This document shows, piece by piece, positions 11,185 to 19,719 of a DNA stretch of 19,772 nucleotides. Source of the stretch: Pseudomonas sp. (GTDB taxonomy: Bacteria > Pseudomonadota > Gammaproteobacteria > Pseudomonadales > Pseudomonadaceae); the NCBI GenBank assembly GCA_029239415.1, contig JAQZAY010000030.1, forward strand, positions 1 through 19,772. The letters run 5' to 3'. How positions within the stretch are numbered: the stretch's first letter is position 1; every line of letters begins with the position of its first letter. Both the position numbers and the translations under genes were made by a program. Below the pieces are notes generated by a model. That model had not been told where the DNA came from. It did not search any database and saw only the letters and a list, made by a program, of their open reading frames with translations.

Positions 11185-11688
11185 TCAGCGAGCTTGGTTC
11201 ATGCGCTCGATGACTTGGCGGGTGATGTCGTACTGGGGCTTGACATCGATTACCGCGCCGCGCTCGAGTACCAGGTCGAATCCGCCTTTCTTGATCACTT
11301 CCTCGACAGCGCCGTCCAGCTTGGGCTTGAGCTGCTTGAGCATGTCGCGGTCGGCAACGGCCTTGGCTTCGTTCAGTTCCTTGGACTGGAACTGGAAGTC
11401 ACGGGCCTTCTGCTTGAATTCCAGCTCCAGGCGCTCGCGCTCCTGCTGGTTCATCTTGTCGCCGCCCTTGAGGATGCGGTCCTGGATGGTCTTGGCGCTG
11501 CTCTCGAGGGTCTTGAGCTTGCTCAGCTGCGGACCGAACTTCTTCTCGGCATCGACTGCGTACTTCTTGGCCGCGTCCGACTCCAGCAGGGCCATCTGAT
11601 AGTTCAGCACGGCGACCTTCATTTCGGCGAACGCCGGGGTGGCGACCAGCGCCGCGGCCACAACGGCCATTTTGATCACGTTACGCAC
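11185..11688 (-). CDS. skp: Periplasmic chaperone Skp/OmpH
   Basis: Skp is a periplasmic holdase chaperone that binds unfolded outer-membrane proteins after Sec export and passes them to the BAM complex. The 167-residue precursor begins with a signal peptide, [21 protein letters not shown], with an AxA cleavage site before Glu22. The mature part is dominated by charged, coiled-coil-like helices (about 60-125) that form the trimeric tentacles, with short beta segments at both ends ([11 protein letters not shown] and [13 protein letters not shown]). The start is GTG at 11688, with TAGGAG 6 nt upstream; no ATG gives a complete signal peptide. The gene lies 43 bases after bamA, its functional partner, and two bases before lpxD. 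Confidence 0.96.
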   Translation of the reverse strand: MRNVIKMAVVAAALVATPAFAEMKVAVLNYQMALLESDAAKKYAVDAEKKFGPQLSKLKTLESSAKTIQDRILKGGDKMNQQERERLELEFKQKARDFQFQSKELNEAKAVADRDMLKQLKPKLDGAVEEVIKKGGFDLVLERGAVIDVKPQYDITRQVIERMNQAR

Positions 11689-11694
11689 GATGCA

Positions 11695-11700
11695 CTCCTA
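11695..11700 (-). promoter_or_regulatory. Ribosome binding site deciding the GTG start of skp
   Basis: TAGGAG lies 6 nt before the GTG at 11688. Its strength and spacing support a non-ATG start for skp. Confidence 0.7.
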
Positions 11701-11731
11701 GAGAATCCGTTGTCGTTAGCACGGGCCGACC

Positions 11732-14092
11732 TCAGAAGGTCTGGCCCAGAGAGAATTGGAACACCTGGGTATCGGCTTCGTCCGGCTTCTTGACCGGCAT
11801 CGCCAGGCTGAAGCTCAACGGGCCAAGGGCGGTGATCCAGGTCACGCCGAGGCCAACGGAGCTGGCCAGGCCACCCAGGCCGACATCCTCGCAGTCAGGC
11901 TTGGAGCCGCAGTTTGTGTCGAACACGTTGCCCACGTCCCAGAAGACCGAGGTACGCAGCGAACGCTGGTCCTTGACGAACGGCAGTGGGAACAGCAGCT
12001 CGACACCGCCCTGGACGAGCACGTTGCCGCCGAACGGCAATGGATCCTGGTCCGGGTCGCGAATGGTGCCTGCATTACCTGTTTCACCGGCACCGCGGCT
12101 AGGCGTACTGCGCGGACCCAGGCTGCTGTCCTTGAAACCACGGACCGAGTTGAAGCCACCGGCGTAGTAGTTCTCGTAGAACGGCAGGCCCGAAGTCGAA
12201 CCGAAGCCATCACCATAGCCCAGCTCGGTATGCAGGCGCAGGGTGTAGTCGTTGTTGATCGGCTTGAACAGCTGGCCGCGGTAGTCGAGCTTGAAGAACG
12301 ACAGGTCGCTGCCCGGGGTGGTCGCTTCGACGGTCAGGCTCTGGGAGTGACCGCGGGTCGCCAGCACGCCCTTGTTCAGGGTCGACTCGGACCAGCCGGC
12401 CGAGGCCTTGAAGTTGAGGTAGCTGTCGCCTTCCTGCTTCACGAAGTCGAAGATCTCGTCGACGGTGTAGCGGCCGGTCTTGATCTCGTCGTTCTGCACG
12501 GTCAGGCCGAAGGTCAGGCGCGAGGTCTCGCTGATCGGGTAGCCGACGCTGACACCGGCACCGAGGCTGTCGACCGCGTAGCTGGCCACGTCGACGTCGA
12601 GGTCGTCGTAGTCGGTGCTGCGGTAGAAGGCGTTGTAGCCCAGGCTGACGCCATCGGCGGTCCAGTAGGGGTCGACGAAGCCGAAGTTGTAGCGGGTCTG
12701 GTATTCGCTTCGGGTCAGGCCGATGGAAACCTTGTTGCCGGTACCGAGGAAGTTGTTCTGGCTGATCGAGCCGCCGAGGATCAGGCCGGCGCTCTGGGCG
12801 AAGCCGACGCTGGCGGTGATCGAGCCGGAGGCTTGCTCCTCGACGCTGTAGTTGACGTCGACCTGGTCATCGGTGCCTGGCACCGGCGGGGTCTCGACGT
12901 TGACTTCCTTGAAGAAGCCCAGGCGCTCCAGGCGGGTCTTGGACTGGTCGATCAGGTAGGTCGAGGCCCAGCCACCTTCCATCTGGCGCATCTCGCGGCG
13001 CAGCACTTCGTCCTCGGACTTGGTGTTGCCACGGAAGTTGATGCGGTTGACGTAGGCACGCTTGCCCGGGTCGACGACGAACATGATGTCGACCGTGTGG
13101 TCCTGGTCGTTCGGCTGGGGCACGCCGTTGACGTTGGCGAAGGTGTAGCCTTCGTTGCCCAGGCGGCGGGTGATCAGCTCGGAGGTGGTGGTCATCACCT
13201 TGCGCGAGAACACCTGGCCGGGCTGCACCAGCAGCAGCGACTTGACCTGGTCCTCGGGCACCTTGAGGTCGCCGGACAGCTTCACGTCGCGGACGGTGTA
13301 CTTCTCGCCCTCGTTGATGTTGACGGTGATGTAGACGTGCTTCTTGTCCGGGGTGATCGACACCTGGGTCGAGGCGATGTCCATGTTGATGTAGCCGCGG
13401 TCCAGGTAGTAGGAGCGCAGGCGCTCCAGGTCACCGGAGAGCTTCTCGCGGGCGTACTTGTCGTCGTTCTTGAAGAACGACAGCCAGTTGGTGGTCTTGA
13501 GCTCGAACAGGCTGGCCAGCTCGTCGTCGTCGAAGACGTTGTTGCCCACCACGTTGATGTGCTGGATCGCGGCGACGGTGCCTTCGTTGATGTTGATCTT
13601 CAGGCCCACGCGGTTGCGCGGCTGCGGCACGACCTCGGCGTTGACCTCGGCCGAGTAGCGGCCCTGGGCGACGTACTGGCGCTGCAGCTCGTTGCGCACG
13701 CCCTCGAGGGTGGCACGCTGGAAGATCTCGCCTTCGGCCAGGCCCGATTGCTTCAGGCCCTTCATCAGGTCTTCGGTGCTGATCGCCTTGTTGCCTTCGA
13801 TCTCGATGCTGGACACCGAGGGACGTTCGACTACGTTGATGATGAGGATGTTGCCATCACGGCTCAGCTCGATGTCCTGGAAGAAGCCGGTCTTGAACAG
13901 CGAACGGGTGGATTCCACCAGGCGGCGGTCATCGGCCTCGTCACCGACGTTCAAAGGCAGGGCGCCGAACACGCTGCCGGCGGAAACCCGCTGCAGGCCG
14001 TTGACGCGGATATCGGAGATGGTGAAGGACTCGGCGTGAACTTCAGCGATCATCAGTGCGGAGAGGACCGCAGTTAGCAGCAGACGTTTCAT
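11732..14092 (-). CDS. bamA: Outer membrane protein assembly factor BamA
   Basis: BamA is the core of the BAM complex and inserts beta-barrel proteins into the outer membrane. The 786-residue precursor has a signal peptide (MKRLLLTAVLSALMIAEVHA, then ESFTISDIRVNG), five POTRA domains (about 21-420) and a 16-strand Omp85 barrel. The loop-6 motif VRGF lies at 650-653 and the C-terminal residue is Phe in FSLGQTF, as expected for an outer-membrane barrel. A Cys pair (728 and 734) lies in a predicted extracellular loop. The frame extends 65 codons upstream over rseP, but that part is not protein-like. The ATG at 14092 has AAGGA 4 nt upstream and begins the signal peptide. rseP lies 77 bases upstream and skp 43 bases downstream. 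Confidence 0.98.
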   Translation of the reverse strand: MKRLLLTAVLSALMIAEVHAESFTISDIRVNGLQRVSAGSVFGALPLNVGDEADDRRLVESTRSLFKTGFFQDIELSRDGNILIINVVERPSVSSIEIEGNKAISTEDLMKGLKQSGLAEGEIFQRATLEGVRNELQRQYVAQGRYSAEVNAEVVPQPRNRVGLKININEGTVAAIQHINVVGNNVFDDDELASLFELKTTNWLSFFKNDDKYAREKLSGDLERLRSYYLDRGYINMDIASTQVSITPDKKHVYITVNINEGEKYTVRDVKLSGDLKVPEDQVKSLLLVQPGQVFSRKVMTTTSELITRRLGNEGYTFANVNGVPQPNDQDHTVDIMFVVDPGKRAYVNRINFRGNTKSEDEVLRREMRQMEGGWASTYLIDQSKTRLERLGFFKEVNVETPPVPGTDDQVDVNYSVEEQASGSITASVGFAQSAGLILGGSISQNNFLGTGNKVSIGLTRSEYQTRYNFGFVDPYWTADGVSLGYNAFYRSTDYDDLDVDVASYAVDSLGAGVSVGYPISETSRLTFGLTVQNDEIKTGRYTVDEIFDFVKQEGDSYLNFKASAGWSESTLNKGVLATRGHSQSLTVEATTPGSDLSFFKLDYRGQLFKPINNDYTLRLHTELGYGDGFGSTSGLPFYENYYAGGFNSVRGFKDSSLGPRSTPSRGAGETGNAGTIRDPDQDPLPFGGNVLVQGGVELLFPLPFVKDQRSLRTSVFWDVGNVFDTNCGSKPDCEDVGLGGLASSVGLGVTWITALGPLSFSLAMPVKKPDEADTQVFQFSLGQTF

Positions 14093-14096
14093 GAAG

Positions 14097-14101
14097 TCCT
14101 T
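14097..14101 (-). promoter_or_regulatory. Ribosome binding site of bamA
   Basis: AAGGA lies 4 nt before the ATG at 14092, behind a run of A residues. It supports the start at the signal peptide. Confidence 0.65.
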
Positions 14102-14127
14102 TTTTATTCCAACTGGCAATAGGCAAC

Positions 14128-14149
14128 CCCGCCGCCAACAGGCGGCAGG
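14128..14149 (-). other. Hairpin in the rseP-bamA gap
   Basis: On the minus strand CCTGCCGCC and GGCGGCGGG flank a TGTT loop, giving a 9-bp stem with one G-U pair, six of the pairs being the perfect GCCGCC/GGCGGC core. No U-tract follows, so it is not a convincing terminator. It may be a stability or processing element in the bamA leader. Confidence 0.3.
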
Positions 14150-14169
14150 CTCGCAATTGAGCGAAAGCG

Positions 14170-15522
14170 TTAAAGACGACCCAGATCGTTGATCAGGGCA
14201 AGCAACATCACCCCCACGACCAAACTGATACCGATCTGGACCCCCCAACCTTGCACCCGATCCGAAAGCGGACGACCGCGCGCCCACTCGATCAGGTAAA
14301 ACAGCAAATGCCCCCCATCCAGTACTGGAATGGGCAGCAAGTTAAGAACTCCCAGGCTTATGCTCAGGTAGGCAAGGAAATTCAGGAAATCCCCAACGCC
14401 GGACTGGGCTGAAGCGCCCGCCACTTTAGCAATGGTTATCGGTCCGCTCAAGTTTTTTACCGAGAGCTCGCCGAACAGCATTTTCTTCAGCGATTCAAGG
14501 GTCAGGATGCTCATGTCCCAGGTGCGCGACAGGCCTTGGCCCACGGCGTCCAGCGGGCCGTAGCTCACTTCGCGGAGCATGCTGGCTGGCCACTCGACAC
14601 CCTTGACCCCTGCCCCGAGGTAGCCGCCGGCGGCCTTGCCTTCGCCACGACGGGCCAGGGTGACGGGGATATCCAGCACCTGGCCATCGCGTTCAATACG
14701 TAACTGAACTTTGCTGTCGGCGCGTCCGCGCACGCTGTCGACCACTTGCTGCCAGTCGCCCAGCGCCTGGCCATCGAGGGCCAGCAGGCGGTCGCCGGAT
14801 TTCAGACCGGCGGCCGCGGCCGGCCCCTTCGGGTCGATCTCGGCCAGCACGGGGGTGATCGCGGGACGCCACGGGCGCAGGCCCAGCGACTGGATCGGGT
14901 CGGGCTCGTCGGCGCCCTTGAGCCAGCTCTTGAGCTCCAGCGGGAGCTGGCGCTCGGTGCTGGCGCCTTCGTCGCGCACACCGACCTGCAAGGTGCCGCT
15001 CTCGCCCAGGCGCCGTACCAGCTGCAGGTTGACCGCCGACCAGCCATTGGTTGGCTTGCCATCGATCGAAACGATTTCCTGCCCCGCCGCCAGGCCAGCG
15101 GACGCGGCCAGGCTGCCGGGCTCGACCGCGCCGATGATCGGGCGGATCTGCTGGGTACCGAGCATCGCCAGCAGCCAGAAGAACACGATGGCCAGCAGGA
15201 AGTTGGCGATGGGCCCCGCCGCGACGATGGCGATGCGCTGGCCGACCGTCTTGCGGTTGAACGACTGGTCGGCCAGCGCGGCGGGCACCTCGCCCTCGCG
15301 CTCGTCGAGCATCTTGACGTAGCCGCCCAGGGGAATGGCGGCGATCACGAACTCGGTGCCCTGGCGGTCATGCCAGCGCAGCAGCGGGGTGCCGAAGCCC
15401 ACGGAAAAGCGCAGGACCTTGACGCCGCAGCGACGGGCCACCCAGAAGTGGCCGAATTCGTGGAAGGTAACCAGCACGCCCAGTGCGACCAGGGTGCCGA
15501 TGATCATGTAGAGCGCGGTCAT
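14170..15522 (-). CDS. rseP: Site-2 intramembrane zinc metalloprotease RseP (MucP)
   Basis: RseP cuts membrane-spanning substrates within the inner membrane. In pseudomonads (as MucP) it degrades anti-sigma factor MucA and frees the envelope-stress sigma factor AlgU. The 450-residue product has the zinc motif HEFGH at 21-25 in the first membrane segment, a second membrane segment near 98-118, two PDZ domains (about 120-300), and the third zinc ligand Asp402 in NLLPIPVLDGG, followed by a last membrane segment. The ATG at 15522 (MTALYMIIGT) has TGGAG 6 nt upstream; the 12-codon upstream extension is rejected. It follows dxr after 57 bases. Its last roughly 95 codons use many more A- and T-ending codons than the rest (see findings). 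Confidence 0.97.
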   Translation of the reverse strand: MTALYMIIGTLVALGVLVTFHEFGHFWVARRCGVKVLRFSVGFGTPLLRWHDRQGTEFVIAAIPLGGYVKMLDEREGEVPAALADQSFNRKTVGQRIAIVAAGPIANFLLAIVFFWLLAMLGTQQIRPIIGAVEPGSLAASAGLAAGQEIVSIDGKPTNGWSAVNLQLVRRLGESGTLQVGVRDEGASTERQLPLELKSWLKGADEPDPIQSLGLRPWRPAITPVLAEIDPKGPAAAAGLKSGDRLLALDGQALGDWQQVVDSVRGRADSKVQLRIERDGQVLDIPVTLARRGEGKAAGGYLGAGVKGVEWPASMLREVSYGPLDAVGQGLSRTWDMSILTLESLKKMLFGELSVKNLSGPITIAKVAGASAQSGVGDFLNFLAYLSISLGVLNLLPIPVLDGGHLLFYLIEWARGRPLSDRVQGWGVQIGISLVVGVMLLALINDLGRL

Positions 15523-15528
15523 GTCTTT

Positions 15529-15533
15529 CTCCA
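15529..15533 (-). promoter_or_regulatory. Ribosome binding site of rseP
   Basis: TGGAG lies 6 nt before the ATG at 15522 and decides that start over the upstream in-frame extension. Confidence 0.65.
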
Positions 15534-15579
15534 GATGACGTTCAGCGGTGCCTGGCACAGCGCACGCGGGCGCGGGGCA

Positions 15580-16770
15580 TCAGCGGCCGTGACGGCTCAA
15601 CCATTCCCGGGACAGTTCCCGCGCGCGCTGGTCGGCGGCGAACACCGCGGCGAGCGACGGGACCGGGACCACGGGCTCCTGGTCGAGCACTTGTTCGATC
15701 ATACTCGCGATCTCCGGGAAGCGGATGCGCCGCTGGAGAAACGCCTCGACGGCCACCTCGTTGGCGGCGTTGAGTATCGCCGGGGCACTGTTGCCCGCCT
15801 CGGCAGCCTGCCGCGCCAGGCGCAGGCAAGGAAAGCGCTGTTCGTCGGGAGCCTGGAAGTCCAGGCGCGCGATGGCGAACAGGTCCAGTGGCGCGACCCC
15901 AGAGTCGATCCGCCTTGGCCAGGCCAGGGCGTTGGCGATAGGGGTGCGCATGTCCGGGTTGCCCAGCTGGGCCAGCACCGAGCCGTCTATGTAGTCGACC
16001 AGCGAATGGATCACGCTTTGCGGGTGCACCACCACTTCCACCTTGGCCGGCACCGCGTCGAACAGCCAGCAGGCCTCGATCAGCTCGAGCCCCTTGTTCA
16101 TCATGCTGGCCGAGTCGACCGAGATCTTCCGCCCCATGGACCAGTTCGGATGGGCACAGGCCTGCTCGGGCGTGACGTGCGCCAGTTCCGCCTGCGGCGT
16201 CTGGCGGAACGGCCCGCCCGAGGCGGTCAGCAGGATACGCCGCACCCCGACCTCCGACAGCCCGCGCGCGTAGTCACCCGGCAGGCACTGGAAGATCGCG
16301 TTGTGCTCGCTGTCGATGGGCAGCAATACCGCGCCACTGCGCCGCACCGCGTCCATGAACAGCGCGCCCGACATGACCAGCGCTTCCTTGTTGGCCAGCA
16401 GGACCTTCTTGCCGGCCTCCACCGCCGCCAGGGTCGGGCGCAGGCCCGCCGCGCCGACGATGGCCGCCATCACCGCGTCCACTTCGGGCGCTGCGGCCAC
16501 CTGGTTGAGCCCGGCCTCCCCTTCCAGCACCTCGGTGCTGCTGCCCGCGCCGCGCAACGCCTCGCGCAGCCGGGCAGCGCCCTGGGCAGTGGGCACCACG
16601 GCGAACGCCGGGCGATGGCGCAGGCAAAGCTGCAGCAGCTCGTCCAGGCGCGAATAGCCAGTCAGCGCGAACACCTGGTACTGCTCGGGATGGCGGGCGA
16701 TGACATCCAGGGTGCTCAGGCCGATGGAGCCGGTGGCCCCCAGCACGGTAATGCGTTGAACGGCACTCAC
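15580..16770 (-). CDS. dxr: 1-deoxy-D-xylulose 5-phosphate reductoisomerase
   Basis: Dxr (IspC) converts DXP to 2-C-methyl-D-erythritol 4-phosphate with NADPH, the committed step of the MEP isoprenoid pathway; it supplies precursors for UppS encoded nearby. The 396-residue product has the NADPH-binding GATGSIG at 11-17, ANKEALV near 126, metal ligands Asp153 and Glu155 in DSEHN, the catalytic-loop segment [23 protein letters not shown] with Glu232, and [12 protein letters not shown] near 271. The start is GTG at 16770, overlapping the cdsA stop as GTGA. No in-frame ATG lies near, and this GTG gives the family length and N-terminus [14 protein letters not shown]. The G-rich bases just upstream may act as a weak ribosome binding site. 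The frame stays open for another 229 codons into cdsA, which is a shadow of that gene. Confidence 0.98.
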   Translation of the reverse strand: MSAVQRITVLGATGSIGLSTLDVIARHPEQYQVFALTGYSRLDELLQLCLRHRPAFAVVPTAQGAARLREALRGAGSSTEVLEGEAGLNQVAAAPEVDAVMAAIVGAAGLRPTLAAVEAGKKVLLANKEALVMSGALFMDAVRRSGAVLLPIDSEHNAIFQCLPGDYARGLSEVGVRRILLTASGGPFRQTPQAELAHVTPEQACAHPNWSMGRKISVDSASMMNKGLELIEACWLFDAVPAKVEVVVHPQSVIHSLVDYIDGSVLAQLGNPDMRTPIANALAWPRRIDSGVAPLDLFAIARLDFQAPDEQRFPCLRLARQAAEAGNSAPAILNAANEVAVEAFLQRRIRFPEIASMIEQVLDQEPVVPVPSLAAVFAADQRARELSREWLSRHGR

Positions 16771-17582
16771 ATGCCACCCCAGCCCGCGGCCCACAACAGC
16801 ACGGCGAACAGCGGGATCGCGGCCGTCAGGCTGTCGATGCGGTCGAGCACGCCGCCATGTCCAGGCAGCAGGTTGCTGCTGTCCTTGATGCCCGAGCGGC
16901 GCTTGAACATGCTTTCGGTCAGGTCGCCGACCACCGAGGCCATGACCACCAGCGCCGCGCCCAGCAGGCCGAGCAACAGCGCACCGATGCTCCAGTCGCG
17001 CCACAGGCCGACGCCCAGGGTGATCAGCAGGCTGGCCGCGAGGCCGCCATAGACGCCCTCCCAGCTCTTGCCCGGGCTCACCTGCGGCGCCAGCTTGCGC
17101 TTGCCGAAGGCCCGGCCGGAGAAGTAGGCACCGATGTCGGCACCCCACACCAGCACCATCACCGCGAGGATCAGCCAGTTGCCCAGCGGCCAGTGCTTGA
17201 GCAGCACCAGGCCCTGCCAGGCCGGCAGCAAGACCAGCAGGCCGATCAGCAGGCGGCAGGCAGCACTGGCCCACAATTCGCTGCTGCGCGGATAGGTCAG
17301 CACCAGCCAGGTGGCCAGCGCCCACCAGATCACCGAGGCACCCAGCACCCAGGGCGCGAGGTCCGGCATCAGGTAGAGCAGCATCAATGCCCCGGCCACC
17401 ACGGCGGCGTAGGCACAGCGCAACGATTGGGTCGCCAGGCCGGCGAGCCGCGCCCATTCCCAGGCGCCCACGGTCACCACGAAGCCGATGAAGAGTGCGA
17501 AACTCCCGCCATTGAGCAGGAAGAAACCACCCAGTGCGATCGGTAACAGGATCAGCGCGGTAATGATGCGATGTCTAAGCAT
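16767..17582 (-). CDS. cdsA: Phosphatidate cytidylyltransferase (CDP-diacylglycerol synthase)
   Basis: CdsA makes CDP-diacylglycerol from phosphatidic acid and CTP, the branch point for all phospholipids, in the inner membrane. The 271-residue product is mostly hydrophobic with about eight predicted membrane segments (the first is [18 protein letters not shown]). The family signature lies at 224-250, including [18 protein letters not shown] and LDRID. The ATG at 17582 overlaps the uppS stop by one base (TAATG), with GGAG about 10 nt upstream inside uppS. The frame extends 66 codons upstream with a sequence that is a shadow of uppS and is rejected. The stop overlaps the dxr GTG. Confidence 0.97.
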   Translation of the reverse strand: MLRHRIITALILLPIALGGFFLLNGGSFALFIGFVVTVGAWEWARLAGLATQSLRCAYAAVVAGALMLLYLMPDLAPWVLGASVIWWALATWLVLTYPRSSELWASAACRLLIGLLVLLPAWQGLVLLKHWPLGNWLILAVMVLVWGADIGAYFSGRAFGKRKLAPQVSPGKSWEGVYGGLAASLLITLGVGLWRDWSIGALLLGLLGAALVVMASVVGDLTESMFKRRSGIKDSSNLLPGHGGVLDRIDSLTAAIPLFAVLLWAAGWGGM

Positions 17583-18337
17583 TAAGCACGAGCTCCAGCT
17601 TCGACCTGCTCGCTGGTTTTCCCGAAGCGACGCTGGCGTGAAGCGAAATCGGCCAGGGCATTGCGCATGGCCTCGTGTTTGAAGTCCGGCCAGTACAGGT
17701 CGGAGAAATACAGCTCGGCGTAGGCCAGCTGCCACAGCAGGAAGTTGCTGATACGGTGCTCGCCGCCGGTGCGGATGCACAGGTCGGGCAACGGCAGGTC
17801 GCCGGTGGCAAGGCAGGTCTGCAGCAACCCTGGGGTGATGTCGTCCGGGCGCAGGTGCCCGGCCTGGACTTCACGCGCCAGGCGCTGGGCGGCCTGGGCG
17901 ATATCCCACTGGCCGCCGTAGTTGGCGGCGATCTGCAGGATGAACCGGCCGTTGCCGGCGGTCAGCCCTTCGGCCTCGCGCATGGCGGCCTGCAGCTCAG
18001 GGTGAAAGCGCGAGCGATCACCGATGATGCGCAGGCTGATGTTGTTGTCGTTGAGGCGCCTGGCCTCGCGGCGCAAGGCCGAGAAGAACAACTCCATCAG
18101 CGCACCGACTTCGTCGGCCGGGCGCTGCCAGTTCTCGCTGGAGAAGGCGAACAGGGTCAGCACCTCGACCTTGGCCTCGGCGCAGACTTCGATCACCGCG
18201 CGAACCGCATCGACGCCGGCCTTGTGCCCGGCGACGCCGGGCAGCAGGCGCTTCTTCGCCCAGCGATTGTTACCGTCCATGATGATCGCGACATGACGCG
18301 GCACCGAAGACGATGCCGCCAGCTTGGTCTTATCCAT
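17582..18337 (-). CDS. uppS: (2E,6E)-farnesyl diphosphate-dependent undecaprenyl diphosphate synthase
   Basis: UppS (also ispU) adds eight isopentenyl units in cis to farnesyl diphosphate to make undecaprenyl diphosphate, the lipid carrier for peptidoglycan and O-antigen subunits. The 251-residue product has all the cis-prenyltransferase signatures: HVAIIMDGNNRWAKKR with catalytic Asp21, FAFSSENW, and near the C-terminus RTGGEHRISNFLLWQ followed by ELYF, then WPDF. Length fits the family. The ATG at 18337 lies 14 bases after the frr stop. The nearest purine-rich element is GAGG overlapping that stop, which is rather far, so re-initiation after frr may help translation. Confidence 0.98.
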   Translation of the reverse strand: MDKTKLAASSSVPRHVAIIMDGNNRWAKKRLLPGVAGHKAGVDAVRAVIEVCAEAKVEVLTLFAFSSENWQRPADEVGALMELFFSALRREARRLNDNNISLRIIGDRSRFHPELQAAMREAEGLTAGNGRFILQIAANYGGQWDIAQAAQRLAREVQAGHLRPDDITPGLLQTCLATGDLPLPDLCIRTGGEHRISNFLLWQLAYAELYFSDLYWPDFKHEAMRNALADFASRQRRFGKTSEQVEAGARA

Positions 18338-18351
18338 GAAAAGTTCTGACC

Positions 18352-18909
18352 TCAGACGGCCATCAAGTCCTTTTCCTTCGCCTTGACAGCAACTTCGATG
18401 TCGGCCACGAACTTGTCGGTCAGCTTCTGGATGTCATCGGCGGCGCGACGTTCTTCGTCCTCGCTGATTTCCTTCTCCTTGACCAGGTCCTTGAGCTGGC
18501 TCAAGGCGTCACGGCGGATGTTGCGCACCGCGATGCGGCCGTCTTCGGCAGCGTCACGCGCCTGCTTGGTGAAGCCCTTGCGGGTTTCCTCGGTCAGGGC
18601 GGGCATGGTGATCAACAGCATCTCGCCCAGGTTGGTCGGGTTCAGGTTCAGGCCAGCGCTGCCGATCGCCTTGTCCACGGCCGACAGCATGTTGCGTTCG
18701 AAGGCAACCACCTGCAGGGTGCGCGAATCCTTGACGGTGATGTTGGCCACTTGCTTGATGGGCGTGTCCGAACCGTAGTAAGGCACCATGACGCCTTCCA
18801 GGATGCTCGGGTGCGCGACACCGGTACGGATGCGGCTGAATGCATGCTGAAGGGACTCCAGCGACTTGCTCATCCGCTCCTGGGCGTCTTTCTTGATTTC
18901 GTTGATCAT
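18352..18909 (-). CDS. frr: Ribosome recycling factor
   Basis: Frr splits the post-termination ribosome together with EF-G and is essential. The 185-residue product matches the family length and has the expected layout, a three-helix bundle (domain I, formed from the N- and C-terminal parts) with a small beta domain II inserted. [13 protein letters not shown] at the start and VRNIRRDA in the long third helix are conserved, as is the C-terminal [21 protein letters not shown]. Residue 31, in the segment [10 protein letters not shown], is Val; relatives I know usually have Arg or Lys there. The start overlaps the pyrH stop as ATGA, with GGAAGG 6 nt upstream inside pyrH. The pyrH-frr pair is a very conserved neighbourhood, usually preceded by rpsB-tsf. 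Confidence 0.98.
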   Translation of the reverse strand: MINEIKKDAQERMSKSLESLQHAFSRIRTGVAHPSILEGVMVPYYGSDTPIKQVANITVKDSRTLQVVAFERNMLSAVDKAIGSAGLNLNPTNLGEMLLITMPALTEETRKGFTKQARDAAEDGRIAVRNIRRDALSQLKDLVKEKEISEDEERRAADDIQKLTDKFVADIEVAVKAKEKDLMAV

Positions 18910-19649
18910 GCTTCGCCTTCCTCGATCAGGGTTCCTTCAGCGCCACCTACAACGATGTTCAGCAGGGCGCCAGGCTTGTTCATGTTGAATACCCGCAATG
19001 GCATCTTGTGGTCGCGGCACAGGCAGATTGCGGTCAGGTCCATCACGCCGAGCTTGCGGTCCAGTACTTCGTCGTACGTCAGGCGGTCGAACTTCTCGGC
19101 ATGCGGGTCCTTGAATGGATCGGCAGTGTACACGCCATCGACCTTTGTCGCCTTGAGCACCACGTCGGCATCGATCTCGATACCGCGCAGGCAGGCAGCC
19201 GAGTCGGTGGTAAAGAACGGGTTGCCGGTGCCGGCGGAGAAAATTACCACATCACCGGAATTAAGGTGACGGATAGCTTTGCGACGATCGTAATGGTCGG
19301 TAACGCCGACCATGGAAATCGCGGACATGACCAGGGCCGGGATGTTCGAGCGCTCCAGCGCATCGCGCATGGCCAGGCCGTTCATCACGGTGGCCAGCAT
19401 GCCCATGTGGTCGCCCGTGACCCGGTCCATGCCGGCCGCGCTGAGCGCTGCGCCGCGGAACAGGTTGCCACCACCGATCACCAGGCCGACCTGGACCCCG
19501 ATACCGACCAGCTGGCCCACTTCCAGGGCCATGCGGTCCAGCACCTTCGGGTCGATCCCGAACTCTTCCGAACCCATCAGGGCTTCGCCGCTCAGTTTGA
19601 GCAAAATGCGTTTATAGCGAGGTTGGCGACCACTCACCTGCTGAGCCAT
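18906..19649 (-). CDS. pyrH: Uridylate kinase (UMP kinase)
   Basis: PyrH phosphorylates UMP to UDP with ATP, the step before UTP and CTP formation; bacterial enzymes are hexamers regulated by GTP and UTP. The 247-residue product belongs to the amino acid kinase family and shows [14 protein letters not shown] near residue 13, GGGNLFRG around 60, [11 protein letters not shown], and [13 protein letters not shown] followed by [23 protein letters not shown] at 19676 could extend the frame by nine codons, but AGGAG lies 9 nt before the ATG at 19649 and [19 protein letters not shown] is the usual N-terminus. The stop overlaps frr. pyrG, the next enzymes' partner in pyrimidine metabolism, is at the far end of the window. 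Confidence 0.98.
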   Translation of the reverse strand: MAQQVSGRQPRYKRILLKLSGEALMGSEEFGIDPKVLDRMALEVGQLVGIGVQVGLVIGGGNLFRGAALSAAGMDRVTGDHMGMLATVMNGLAMRDALERSNIPALVMSAISMVGVTDHYDRRKAIRHLNSGDVVIFSAGTGNPFFTTDSAACLRGIEIDADVVLKATKVDGVYTADPFKDPHAEKFDRLTYDEVLDRKLGVMDLTAICLCRDHKMPLRVFNMNKPGALLNIVVGGAEGTLIEEGEA

Positions 19650-19658
19650 TGCGAGTCT

Positions 19659-19664
19659 CTCCTG
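19659..19664 (-). promoter_or_regulatory. Ribosome binding site of pyrH
   Basis: CAGGAG lies 9 nt before the ATG at 19649. It decides this start over the in-frame TTG at 19676. Confidence 0.65.
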
Positions 19665-19690
19665 CGGCGTTTTCAATGAAATTCTGCGCG

Positions 19691-19704
19691 GGCTGCGTGC
19701 AGCC
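19691..19704 (-). other. Short inverted repeat upstream of pyrH
   Basis: GGCTGC and GCAGCC are separated by two bases; as RNA this would be a 5-bp stem with a 4-base loop. It lies between a stronger hairpin (19720-19736) and the pyrH ribosome binding site. No U-tract follows. Confidence 0.3.
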
Positions 19705-19719
19705 AGCTAACTGTAGCGC

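Noticed and set aside
11756..14077. Open frame of 773 codons on the plus strand opposite bamA
   Set aside because: The product is repetitive Val/Asp/Glu/Ala-rich sequence with no motif; it is a shadow of bamA codon bias.
14093..14287. N-terminal extension of bamA by 65 codons
   Set aside because: It would bury the signal peptide and overlap the end of rseP. The ATG at 14092 has a proper ribosome binding site.
14746..17052. Open frame of 768 codons on the plus strand across rseP, dxr and cdsA
   Set aside because: It spans three well-identified minus-strand genes and their junctions, and its product has the same compositional bias as the other shadows.
16771..17457. N-terminal extension of dxr by 229 codons
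   Set aside because: It lies entirely within cdsA in another frame, and the sequence is not protein-like. The GTG at 16770 gives the family's exact length.
17583..17780. N-terminal extension of cdsA by 66 codons
   Set aside because: It overlaps uppS out of frame and lacks membrane character; the ATG at 17582 is the coupled start.
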